NCBI GenBank assembly: GCA_907165135.1
Contig: OU015566.1
Coordinates: forward strand, 5,254,157-5,318,156
Source: Oikopleura dioica
Taxonomy: Eukaryota > Chordata > Appendicularia > Copelata > Oikopleuridae
Length of the DNA: 64,000 bases
Direction of reading: 5' to 3'
The notes beneath the pieces are model-generated. The model did not search any database. It was given only the letters and a program-made list of their open reading frames with translations, and was not told the DNA's origin. The first letter of the stretch is position 1. The number at the start of each line of letters is the position of its first letter. The translations under genes were made by a program, and so were the position numbers. This document shows, piece after piece, positions 22,946-33,500 of this stretch.

Positions 22946-24891
22946 ATGAAGCTCCTACAGATTCTCGCCCTCGGAGTCTCCTCCATGGAGCTCCCACGGG
23001 TCAGCAGCCTGAACAAGAGATCAACCGAAGACGGTAAGAAAACATCCCCCAAAACGAGATGACTTTGAGTAATGATTTCAGTGCTCAAACATTTGCCCCG
23101 CATGATACGAGATACTCGTGATTATGATGACGAAGACGACGATCCAGCTTTTGAACTTCGCGGCGAATCGCCAATGATGACAGAGGAACAAATTCAGGCT
23201 TCTGAAGAATTGTACAACTCCTACATCGCTGATCCCAACATCCAGAACACTCCATTCAAGGTGAGTCATTGAAACTGGAATCTCTCGTTTTTCAAAAAAT
23301 ATTACTAAAAACTAACAGAGGAAACTCCCGTTGATTCTCCCTTAAAAATCTTTATCTAGCCAATGGACTCGTTCGTCTCAGAAATTTTCGACAACAAGCG
23401 AGACGATCCCGTCGCCCTTCCAGAAGAAATCGGCCTCCGAGCTGATCGATCCTCTCAGGAATTCAAGCGATTCCTCGACCGAAACCCCTCTGGTCTCGCC
23501 AAGATCAGCCTTCCACCAAACCTTCTCTCTGATCTCTACGATCCAGTCTACGAAGAAGGACCTCTGCTCTGCAAAAAGGTGAGAAACGCGATTCCAATCA
23601 TTTTTGACGATTCTTTCAGTCGAGATCCGCTTCCGAGCGCGGAATCGGCGCCGGTGAACAGCCAATCCACATCAAACCAATCGGCTGCTGCCCAAATCAC
23701 GAAGATGGAAAGCCATTCGGCCCCGGAAAAGCCTGTTGCTGCGGACACGTCTACAATACCACCAGCCACTTCTGCTGCGACGAGTCCGCCGGCCAGTGCA
23801 CCGACGGCAGCTGGCACATTTACGAAAACACGGAACAGAACAAGCGAAAGTGCTGGAAGTCGCAGACCTGCGTCACCGAGCCCACCACCAACATCGTCGA
23901 GCTCAGCTGCACCAACAGCGTCTACCACGGCTCCACTTGCGACTTCACCTGCCCCACTGGTGAGTTTTTCTTTGTTTGACAGGCGCGCGCCGCCGTGTTT
24001 GGATTTTCGCAGTTATTAGCTTCACGCCCTTGAATTTGATTTGCAACACCTCGGCCCTTCCTCTCTGACTAGACTTTTTTTCTAATCATTCTTCTAGGAT
24101 TCGATCTTGCCGGTATCGACCAGGCCTCTTGCGATCCGAAGACTGGCGACTGGACCAACATTTTCGGCCAAACAGTCGAAGAAACTCCCTGCTGCAAGCG
24201 AAAGTGCGACACCAAAGATCCCAACTACAAGCTCGACTTCTTCATTATTCTCGATCAGTCCTCTTCGATCGGCGACGAGAATTTCCAGAAAATGAAGAAT
24301 TTCGTTATCAACCTGTTGATGCAGTCGAATCTCGGCCAGCATGGTGTCCGAGTTGGCTTGATCACTTACAACCGACGGCCAACTCTTCGATTCCACATGA
24401 ACGAAATGGAAAACCACCAACAAGCCATCAACGCTGTCGATTCGATCGTTTACGAAGGTGAGTAGACTTCCCAAACTGACTTATTTTTGAAACACTTTCA
24501 CAAGGACGAGGAACGAACACCGGCGCCGCCATCAAGTGGGTTGTCGAGAACGCCTTCCGCCCCGAGTTTGGTGATCGACCAGAAGTCCCCAACAAGGTTA
24601 CCCTACTTTCCTCCGATTTCCCCTTCAACCTGCTTCTAGGTTCTCCTTATTACCGACGGTCGAGCCCGAGATCCACCAGTGCTCAAGGTCCAGTCCGGCC
24701 GCCTCCAGGAGCAGTCGACCGTCTACGCCCTCGGCATCGGCAAGCAGATCGACTACGTCGAACTCAACCGAATCGCCTCAGATCCCTCCGAGCGACACGT
24801 CCTCTACGTCGACAACTTCAGCTTCCTCGAGCGAGCCTTCCAAAAGCCCACTTTGTCTAGCATTTTCTGCGACGAAGTCTGCCTCAAATAA
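22946..24891 (+). CDS. Secreted galaxin-like / sushi / VWA protein
   Basis: Seven exons with clean GT-AG introns. A signal peptide (MKLLQILALGVSSM) and an acidic linker are followed by a Cys-rich block with GKACCCGHVYNTTSHFCC, the di-Cys pattern of galaxin repeats. Next comes a sushi/CCP-like half-domain (CTNSVYHGSTCDFTCPTGFDL), then a von Willebrand A domain. The VWA domain keeps the MIDAS residues: DQSSS, the Thr of GTNTGAA and the Asp of LLITDGRARD. It ends FCDEVCLK with TAA at 24889-24891. Galaxins and VWA proteins of this kind act in extracellular matrices; in a tunicate a matrix, house or blood protein is possible but not shown. In another frame exon 4 (from about 23620) also stays open and S/P/T-rich; the Cys-rich frame is the one joined in phase on both sides. 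Confidence 0.8.
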
Positions 24892-25976
24892 TTTCCCGGC
24901 CTCTTTTTTCGCTCGTCACAGACTTTCTTCAAATCGAACCTTCGCGGTTTGAACCACGAAAACCCTTATTATTTAAAAATTAATTGAAATTCTCATTTTC
25001 GGAAGCCTCGAGGGGCCACTCCGCGTTATAGCGCTGATTGCGAATGGGGTTGAAGCGTTTTTACGTTTTGATTTTTACAACGTTCCGTGAACGAAAAAGG
25101 TCCAAAAGTTGGAGGCTAAGACCTCGTCCAGAAATGTGGGACCCAAAGGGGGTGGCCTCGGCCAGGTCAAACTTTTTGCTCGGTCCAAAGTCGAACTTTT
25201 CGAAAGCGACATTTCGACGTAACCCTACTCACCGGCTTTTCCACGCTTTAGGCGTTCAGTTCTTGTTCTAGAATTTTCGGTAAAAACTTTTTCCCTCCTT
25301 TCGGGTTAGGCTATCGTAACTCTGTAAATAACCAGTTTAACTTTCGTTGCAGTACTCTAAAATGCTCAAAACTGTCAATTTTAAACTCGCAATTTTTCTC
25401 GCAACTTTTCGCGTATCGAAAGAAGACACCACTAGATATTCTTAGATACAGTAGCTACAGTAATGTTATGTACAGCTTGCAAACTACCAAACTTGCCATT
25501 TCAATTTTCTTGCGTGGAAAAATTTCCGCCAAGAAATCGTCGTGTGGACCGATAAGGACCAACGATCAGAAGCCTTCAAAAGGGATGAAAACGCCCTTAT
25601 TTCCGCTGAGCCCAAACGATTGAAGAAATGATGCTCCAGCCGTCGCTCAAAGTGCCACGAGACTTTGAAATAAAATTTTTCGCTTTTGAGGGAAGGATCA
25701 AAGCGAATCTGTAAATACGAAAATCACGCGAAAGAAAATCTTGTGCAAATCCAAGATTTTCTTTTACCCATTGTGCTATAAAATAAACCTTGCTTTACGA
25801 AACCAAATTATTCTTTTCAAAAATTATTTTTACGAGCAAAAACTCGCCATTGAAAGCGCCGCCCTCGCAAAGCGCCTATTCTATCGATCCTTTTGGGACG
25901 CTCGGCGGGCTCAATCGTTTTCTCGCAAAAAAAACAAAAGAATTTTTCAAATAAAAAAATGTAAAGAGATCTAGAA
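24892..25976. other. Intergenic spacer
   Basis: About 1.1 kb between two plus-strand genes. No gene, RNA or structured repeat was recognised. Confidence 0.4.
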
Positions 25977-26735
25977 ATGGCAAAATCAAGCGAGCTTGAC
26001 AGGAGATCGGTTATTTTCTGGACTTGGGTTCTGTTTCTCGTCTCGATTCTGTACTTTTTGTTCGCAGGGGGAGCACTCGGCTACAATGCTTGGTGGCTGG
26101 ATGAGTACAGGCAAGTTTGATAAATTGAAAGTGTTACTTCAGAAAATTTTAAATTCTGGTCGTCTTTGAGGACTTTGCCTGTTTATAGTGCAGTCATCAT
26201 TTCAATTTTGATGAAATTCGTTAGCTAAGAAATCTCTCACAACCTTTTCAGATTTTCGGTGGATAAAGAGCTGCCAATCGTGGAAATTGTGTATTTTTGC
26301 ACGTCCGTGTGCAATTTCGCGCTCAGCATCGTCGGAATTATTGTCGTCGTTCACCTAATGCTCAAGCGCAAGTCCAGAATTACGCTGCAAGCGTATGGGC
26401 TCGTTGTTAGCGTGGCATTGGTAATTTCCGTCGTTTTATCCTCCGCGATGGTCATTCTGGACAATGTCGCAAGTACGTTTTCCCGATTATTTGTCTCTTT
26501 AAAAAGATGCTTTTCAGAAGTTTTGGCGCGGATCGAGGGAATCGCCCACCAAAACCCCGAAAACTACTTTGTCAAGTCCCCGTCCGAGCAGTTCTTTTAC
26601 ACAATCGTCATTCTGCCGCTCGGACACGCGCTTTTCTTTTCTGTCATTTCCGGGCTAGCGCTGGGACTCAACACAAGAATTCATAAAATAAAGAAGATCG
26701 AAATACTTGAGAAGCAGCTTCACCTTCCATTTTAA
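25977..26735 (+). CDS. Four-pass membrane protein
   Basis: Three exons: 25977-26110, 26252-26472 and about 26518-26735. Intron 1 is GC-AG (CAG|GCAAGT). The product starts MAKSSELDRRS and has four hydrophobic spans: FWTWVLFLVSILYFLFAG, a span from VEIVYFCTSVCNFALSIV, AYGLVVSVALVISVVLS, and FFYTIVILPLGHALFFSVIS. Both ends are predicted cytoplasmic. The first extracellular loop holds GYNAWWLDEY; I do not see the W-GLW-C-C claudin motif or the CCG tetraspanin motif, so family is unassigned. A polyadenylation signal AATAAA follows at 26749-26754. Confidence 0.65.
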
Positions 26736-26748
26736 AAAGGATTCTGTA

Positions 26749-26754
26749 AATAAA
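26749..26754 (+). terminator. Polyadenylation signal of the four-pass gene
   Basis: AATAAA 14 bp after the TAA of the four-pass membrane protein; the next possible start codon is at 26823, leaving room for a cleavage site. Confidence 0.5.
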
Positions 26755-26822
26755 CATTTAATATTCCGACAAAACAACTCAACAGTGTTTTCCTTTTTGA
26801 GACAATTTAATTTCATTTTTGG

Positions 26823-27125
26823 ATGCAGAAAGTTCGCGTCACTGACCATGTCGAACTTGACAAAACGGACAAGCGCGAGTGGGTTAATGCTTTTTAGGAA
26901 AGTTGGCCTGTCGGATTTGCCCCGCCGGAAGCAGAAAAAGCGTCTTATGCTCGAAGTGAACTCTTCTGTCGCAGAGCCGTATGTGAACTTCTTGGCTATT
27001 TTTCGAGGAAAGTGCTGGCTCAGATGCTCGAATCTTCGAAAAGGCACGCAAAGCGCCTTGTTCAAAAAAGACTTCAAATTTTAAGGCTATTATCATGCGA
27101 CTTTGAGCGCTGGAATCTTATTTAA
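26823..27125 (+). CDS. Small hypothetical protein, possible operon partner
   Basis: ATG at 26823 (MQKVRVTDH...) only 88 bp after the preceding stop. The same frame runs into TAG at 26895-26897 and then continues for about 75 codons (ESWPVGFAPPEAEKASYARS ... CDFERWNLI) to TAA at 27123-27125. The TAG is the end of GCTTTTTAG, a good splice acceptor. Four in-frame GT dinucleotides upstream (at the Val codons) would each remove the stop in phase 0, most plausibly with a 49-66 nt intron. The protein is basic and helical with no recognised domain. Close same-strand spacing is what larvacean operons look like, but no trans-splice evidence is available. Confidence 0.35.
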
Positions 27126-27176
27126 AATACGTCAGCCTGGAATAAAATCATCAAAGTGACTAGAATTTCGATGCAA

Positions 27177-27427
27177 TCATGAAGAAACACATCTATAAAA
27201 TATTTTCCGTTTTCTTCCCTCTAATTTTTTTTGATCTAGATTCGCGCCCAAATTGCCTCGAAATGCTGAAAATAATGAAATTTTAATTTCACAATTTGAA
27301 ATTTAATTATTTTTGCAAAACCTGCGTTCTTTGCAGGTTCGAAAAAATATTCATTTTCACACAAATTGTATTCTTCCTTGATGTCCAATTCAGCTGATTC
27401 GGCTTTTTTAACAAGGTCTGAAAACAT
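27177..27427 (-). CDS. Small hypothetical protein, 64 aa
   Basis: Two exons (27322-27427 and 27177-27265) joined by a 56-bp GT-AG intron in phase 1. The product starts MFSDLVKKAESAELDIKEEY and ends with a Lys/Arg-rich segment. No domain recognised. It lies just downstream of the giant surface-protein gene on the same strand, so it could be an operon member. The short length makes this tentative. Confidence 0.3.
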
Positions 27428-27485
27428 TTTCGAAAAAAACCTTTGCGTTATTTTTAGACAACAATCAAATTTGTTTCTTTGTTAA

Positions 27486-27491
27486 TTTATT
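27486..27491 (-). terminator. Polyadenylation signal of the giant gene
   Basis: AATAAA on the minus strand, 26 bp beyond the stop codon of the giant gene. Confidence 0.5.
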
Positions 27492-27517
27492 TGCAAGGGA
27501 TGCTGTAAAAGTAGATT

Positions 27518-30500
27518 CTAAGAGTTGTTTCTTCTATTTTCTTGCCTCGACGGATGGTAGATTCCAGTCTTTGTCCGTTTGAGGTGGACAAAGTAGGAGA
27601 GCACCAGAATGACGATGAACAGGACAACAATGAGGATAATGAGGAAAATGAGGATCCCGTCGGTTTTCTTGGCGCAGCTTCTTCCCGGCTTCTCGGCGTT
27701 CTGAAATTGATGTTCGAAAGTGAAATGGCGATGGATGATCTTACCTGATCTTCGAAACCTTCGTTGCAAGTGCAAACGACATTTCCTCCTTCAGTGGCGC
27801 AGGAAGCATCGGCTGAGCAGTCATTGAGGAAAGTATTCTCGCAGAGATTGGCGTTCGCATTGTCCATGTATTGGACCACGTCGGTGAAGGGTTCGATGTT
27901 TTCAGTGACTGCGAGTTTCTCGTCGCTTTCGATGATGAATTTACACTAGAATTGTTTTTGATAGATTTGCTAGGAAAATGCCGTTTACCTGAATGACGGA
28001 TTTCAAAGTGTCGCCACTGGTGTCACTTCTAGAATCGCAGTTGACATCTTGATCGTCGCCGAGTCGATCGCTGATCGTCTTTTCCAGCTCTTTCAACTCA
28101 TCTTCTGTCACTTCGCCCTCTTTCTCGTAAACGGAAACAGCAGGAAGCTTCGTTTTCGTAATGACACTGGGAGTCACCGCGGGAGAAAGAGACACAGGAG
28201 TTTCAGTAGTAGTTGGCGCAAGTGTGGTAGGAATGTCGATTACTTTGCCTTCTTCGTACATTTCTGGCTCAATCGTGAGAGAATCTGCGACGAGCTCGGT
28301 TGAGAACTTGTCGGCGATGATTTCTCGACCGGCGGACTCGAGCTCCCCTGGAATAAGTCGGACGCCAGGCTGGCCAGAGAACTTGAAGATGATGTTCTGT
28401 TCATCGGTTGTGGCTTGGCGGCGTTTTCGGTTGCCTTTTGAAGGTTAATTTAATTATTTATGAAGTTATTTTTAAAGTCTGGAAAGCCAGGTTCGAAGAA
28501 ACAGAAAAGATATTTATCTTGAGAGTCTCAAGGGCTGTTGATTTCGAGTCCTTTCAAATTACTCGCGACTTTTTTCCGGGTAACCCGCAAGTTTTTACGC
28601 GTTTTTACGCTTTACAATAACTACTCGTGCTGCCTTATAATACATGTAGGTGAAAATATTTTTGTGAAATTAATTGACACCTAAATGACTTTTTTAGTCG
28701 CGGGTAAATCGCAAAGAAAAAAATTGAAAAAAAAGCTCATTTTCAAATTTTGTGGCGCTTAGAAATATTTCGAGAAATTTTAACCTTTTCCTGAGTTGAC
28801 AATTGTCAACCGTTCTCCTTCATTATTTATATATTCTAAGTAATAAATCGAAACAGCGAATCCTCTCGAATTCATCTCGACTAGCAGTCCATTGACAGTC
28901 GCGTTGACGCCTTCTCCGTTGAGAATTTCGTTGGCGCCGGCGACTTTTCCAGTGAATTTTCGTCCTAGTTGAGTTCTAAAGTCTTTGATGCCCTCTACGC
29001 CGATGAAGTTTTCGTTGACGCGCGCGGCGCTCTCCGAATAGTCGAACTCGGCAAAGATGGCGAGGTAGATTTGATTGCTGCTGCGGGCGGCGTTGTAGTC
29101 CAAAGTCCATCCCTTTGGAAGGCGCTCCATGACTTGGGTAGCTTCGACTGGAGTCGTTTTCCAGTCTTCGAGGACTGCGAGGGCTGTTTCGTTTGAAACA
29201 TCGACGTAGAGCAGAGAAAGCCAAGGCTTGGGAAGAAGCAGGTCTCCACCGGGAATGATAACTTTGGCATCACTGGTTCCCAACTCTTCGTTGATGATTT
29301 TTTCCAAATCACGGGGCGTCGCAGCTGTATTGCGGCTCGTTTCAAAGTCGAACTCGATCGTGTTGTTTTCTTCGTTTCTTTTGAACTGCGGAATCTTGTC
29401 GAATTCGTTGGCGAACTCTTCCGTGCGCAAACGCTCGTCTACTGCTTCCAAGCCTAGCGGAGACGTTGCGCTGCTCTTGAACTGTCGCGAGGTAGATAAC
29501 TGTGGATTTCGTAACAATGCGCCATCGAGTGGCTCGTTGTTGATTCCGTCGAGTCCTTGCTCGAGCGCGCGCTGAAGATCCGTCGATGTTTTCTCGCTTT
29601 GCGGGTTTTGGACAAAGGCGAAGTGGCCAAGAGCGCTGGAGGAGTTGGTCGGTTGGAAATAATCAACGCGCAGGGAAGTCACATCGTTTTCTAGCGGCTT
29701 GAACATCTGCCGAATCGCTTCTTCGAAGGGGCCGAATTTGCCGCGGTAAAGATCGCTGATCACTTGTGGCTCCAAATTGTGCACTTCGACGGTACCAGTA
29801 AAGGTCTTTTCAGTCGGCTCGACAGGAGTAACTACTGCGCCGAGAGTTTGCTGAAGCTGGATCCAGCCGAAAGGATAGACTTTGATGCCGTCGGTGGGAA
29901 TGCTAAAGTCGTTTTGAGAGATTCTCGCGACAATGCTGTTTGCGGTGTTTTGTGTTCTGAAGAAGTCCTCGAAATGAGCAGGAGTAGCTGCTTCGTCGCC
30001 CAGTCCCGTTCGAGCGACGTAGCCAGGTGGGAGAGTGATCTTGAGCCAGACTTCTTTGACTGGATTTTCTTGGTTTTCGTCAGTAGGAGGGGAGAAATCG
30101 ACTAGTTCGAGGATTCCGTCCATGCTGGTCACGCGCAGTTTCCGGTCGAGTTTGGAGCCGAGCTCGGTCAAAATTTGCTGAGTGTAGGGAATGTCCGGCG
30201 AGACGTAATCAGACGGAGAGGTGAGCTCGTAATCAGTGTAGACGACCTGGACGGCGAGCTGGCGCTGGATCGAGTTGGAGATTTCGAGACTGTCGATGAC
30301 GATTTCGACGTCGTCGCCGACCATTTCAAAGTTGTCCCGAAGCGCTTGTTTGGCATTGTCGACGACTTCCGAAACGTTCAAACTGTCGCTCAGCCGCATC
30401 GTCATTTGAGGATAAATAGTCGACTCGTTGAGTTGAGCTCCAGCGGCAAAGTCGACGAAATCGAGGCTGACGCGGGCGGAGGAGGGGAGAATGTTGTCGA

Positions 30501-33500
30501 CCTTCTTCATGAGGTCATTTTCGACGTCCTTGAATGCTTCGGATTGGTCTTCCAGGAGAAGGCGCTCGAGAGCGACCTTGTCTTTTTTAGCGATAAGCGG
30601 CGATTTAGCATTTAACCGAGCGAGGTAGGAGACGAACACGGGAGCAGCTAGAAATATTGTGAGCGGGGGTTCTGGGGAAAGAGTGTTAAAAAATAATGGT
30701 GTTAAAAATTAGTAAAAAGATCATGCGAAGTAAAATTTTGAAAGAAAATTTTGTGAAAATGAAATTTGAAATGATGAATTTTGGAATTTCGATTTTCGAT
30801 TTTGATGGTTTAATTTTTGGTTTTTATTAGTACCAGTAGTAACAATCGGAATCTCAGTCTCGGCTGTTGTAATAGCGACTGGATCGGTTGTTGTTTGACC
30901 AGGCGTTGTTAGTAGTATGCCCTCGTCGGGCTCGGTGGCAAATGGCACGGCTGAATTTTCATCTCAACCATGCTAACACGGCGTTTTTCAAGACACCGAT
31001 TAACTACCTATTTTTCTAGTCACCGTTTGACAGGTGGTTCTACTGTTTTGTCACACTGTGTCTACTTTATTTGGTATTTTGAGGCATTCCGTTATCAAAA
31101 TCATATTTTAGTTGGCATAAATTATGAATCATAATTTATAAAGATGTAAATAATTATAATTATATGAACCGCGAAAATATGAGTTTTTCTTCTTTGAAAT
31201 CAAGGAAGAAAATTTTTGAAAATATTTTCAGCGAAATCACCAGAATCGTCACCCAGAAAAGCAGAAGCGAGGAAGAAAAGAGTATTTTAAAAAATCATTC
31301 TCAGTTTCTTATTTTTTTGGCGAGCTCGAACGGCAGAACCGATCGTGGCATACCTTCGGTAGTCTCGAAAAATATAAAACCATCGGTCGTGGGCAAAAGA
31401 TCGATGGCTTTTGTGGTACGAGTTAAAGGATCATCTGTTGGAGTAAAGGCTAATTGAAGAATCGTTTAATTTTTGGACATTTTTGAGCAGAATTTGGTCG
31501 TCCGAAAAGTCCGCTCGTTTTTGTACAGAAAAGACACACCTTTTATTTTTCAAAAAAAATGTAGAAATCCCCATTTTTTGTTGAAATTCGGAAATGATTA
31601 TTCATAAATGCTCATGGATACAATGAGATTTTTATGAAGCAGCGAAAAAATAGTTCACGAATTTCAAAAACAAGGGTTGCTCAATTTCGATAGGAATTTG
31701 CTCTATCTACTTTTTAAAAGCTAAGCTCAGCAGCTAACAAAAGCCAGTCTCCAAGACTGTCTACCAGACTGGTCGACAAATCTGGAAGAAGGCCTTTTGG
31801 ACTAAAATCGCTGAGCTTCTATAAAAGCGGATTTTAAAGCTAAATACCCGTAGAAGGAACGAAGCCGAGCAACATTTCTGTTGTCGTCTCGTTTCCAATA
31901 AAAAATGTCGAAGAAGTGGTTGTAGGAAGAGTGGAAGAAATTGTAAATAAGAGATCTGTAATGAAATGAATTCATGCAGTTCTGACATGCAAGTTTTAAA
32001 AAATAAATGAATGATTCTTGGAAATCCAAGAGGCATTCGCTTCCTACCTGTTGTTCCCGGCGCAGTGGTGGTCGAATCGACGGGCTTCGTCGGCGCTGGA
32101 TCCACCAAAATAGCAGTTGGACGGATTGGTGGTGGTGGTGGAGGAGGCGGTGGCGGAGGCAAGAATCTGAAGATCGAAAATAAAGGAGTGCTAGTTTGGT
32201 ATTTTGAGAACCGTCGTGGTGGTTTCTTCCCCTCGTCCGGCTTGGCAGGCTTGACCACATCGAAAGTGACGCGTGGTGGCGCTGGTGGTGGAGGCATTGG
32301 CGGTGGCGGCGGCGGGCGGAGCTTCTTTTTCTTCGGAGCGGTGGTTGCATCCACGGGCGCTATTTGGAAATCAAATGAAAAAGAAAAAGATGCAAAGAAA
32401 TTGAAATTATATTTTTTCAGTTTTTGGTTCATTTTTTAAGTTAGTGAAAAGGGGTTGAATTTTTCAAAAAGTTGAAAAATGCGTTCACTGCATGCACTTA
32501 CAAGCGGTAGTAGCTACTGGTTCAAGCGTGGGTTTAGTTTTGGCATCCAAAAGTACTCTTTCGAGTCTAGGCGGCAACATGGGCGGGCTCATTGGTGGCG
32601 GAGGCGGGAGCATCGTCGCTATTGTTCCAGTCGTCGAGTCGATGATCGAGGCCATGGTGGTGATCACGCGCGTGAACTCGGTCATTTCTTCGGCGAATGT
32701 GGAAAGGGTCGGGAAAGAGGGAGGGAAGAACGATTCAGTCGTGAAGGCGAAAGTGTCGACGATCGGCTCAGTCGTCAGCTCGATGAAGGGCTCAGGAGTG
32801 GTGATGAATTCGGGCATTCCTTGAGTCGTCGCAATAACCACGTCTTCTGCACAGGCATTTATCTCCTCGATTATCCTTCCGGCCACGTCTAATTGAGGTC
32901 TGTCGCCGTTGCCGATGTTGATCGCGATCATTTCTACCTCCGGCTCGACCATTCGCGGCATGAGAGCGCGGATTTGCGAGGGAGGGACTGTATCAGAATG
33001 AAGAATGTACAGCTTCAAGCCGCGCATGTTAGAAACTGCTCTTCGGCCAAGCGCGCGAATTCCGTCGGCGATTTCGATTTCGTCCGAGCGGGATGATGAC
33101 GTCATCACGATGATGACGACCATTGTTGCGTCAGATCGGAAGTCGTTTTCCATGTCGGACGAAATGTATTTCAAGCCCTTGTCGACCGAGTGACCACGGA
33201 GCGATCGCTTGACGACTTCGAAGTCGATTCTCTCCAGCAAACCCTCTCGATCTGCATACCCATTGAAGCCGATTATCTGCTCGGAGATGGGAGCCCGGGC
33301 GAAAGGAACGACAGCGACTCGAGCAGCATCAGGGTGGAGGACGATCTTTTGGAGAAATTCTTCATGAACTTTTTGATTGGCTGGAGGCGAACGGAGTTAG
33401 AATTCTGGGTCAGAAGAACGACATCGTATTTTTGGCATGCGTCGTAATTTTGAACTGGTTCTGTTGGGAGAAAGAAAGCAGGCTCAGTTGGTGGGAAGAG

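Noticed and set aside
22475-23062. A 195-codon plus-strand frame overlapping the start of the VWA gene.
   Set aside because: The first exon of the VWA gene is in the same frame only at its end; the upstream part lacks coding features and the signal-peptide ATG at 22946 is a better start.
23736-23963. Arg/His/Leu/Gln-rich and Ser/Pro/Thr-rich frames over exon 4 of the VWA gene.
   Set aside because: They are other-frame readings of GC-rich coding DNA; only the Cys-rich frame joins in phase with neighbouring exons.
26895-26897. Stop-codon readthrough (TAG) linking two parts of the small ORF.
   Set aside because: The TAG is part of a good splice acceptor and several in-phase donors exist upstream; readthrough is not needed.
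32011-32439. A plus-strand Gly-rich frame opposite the mucin exons.
   Set aside because: It is the complement of the proline-rich exons on the minus strand and has no splice or start support.
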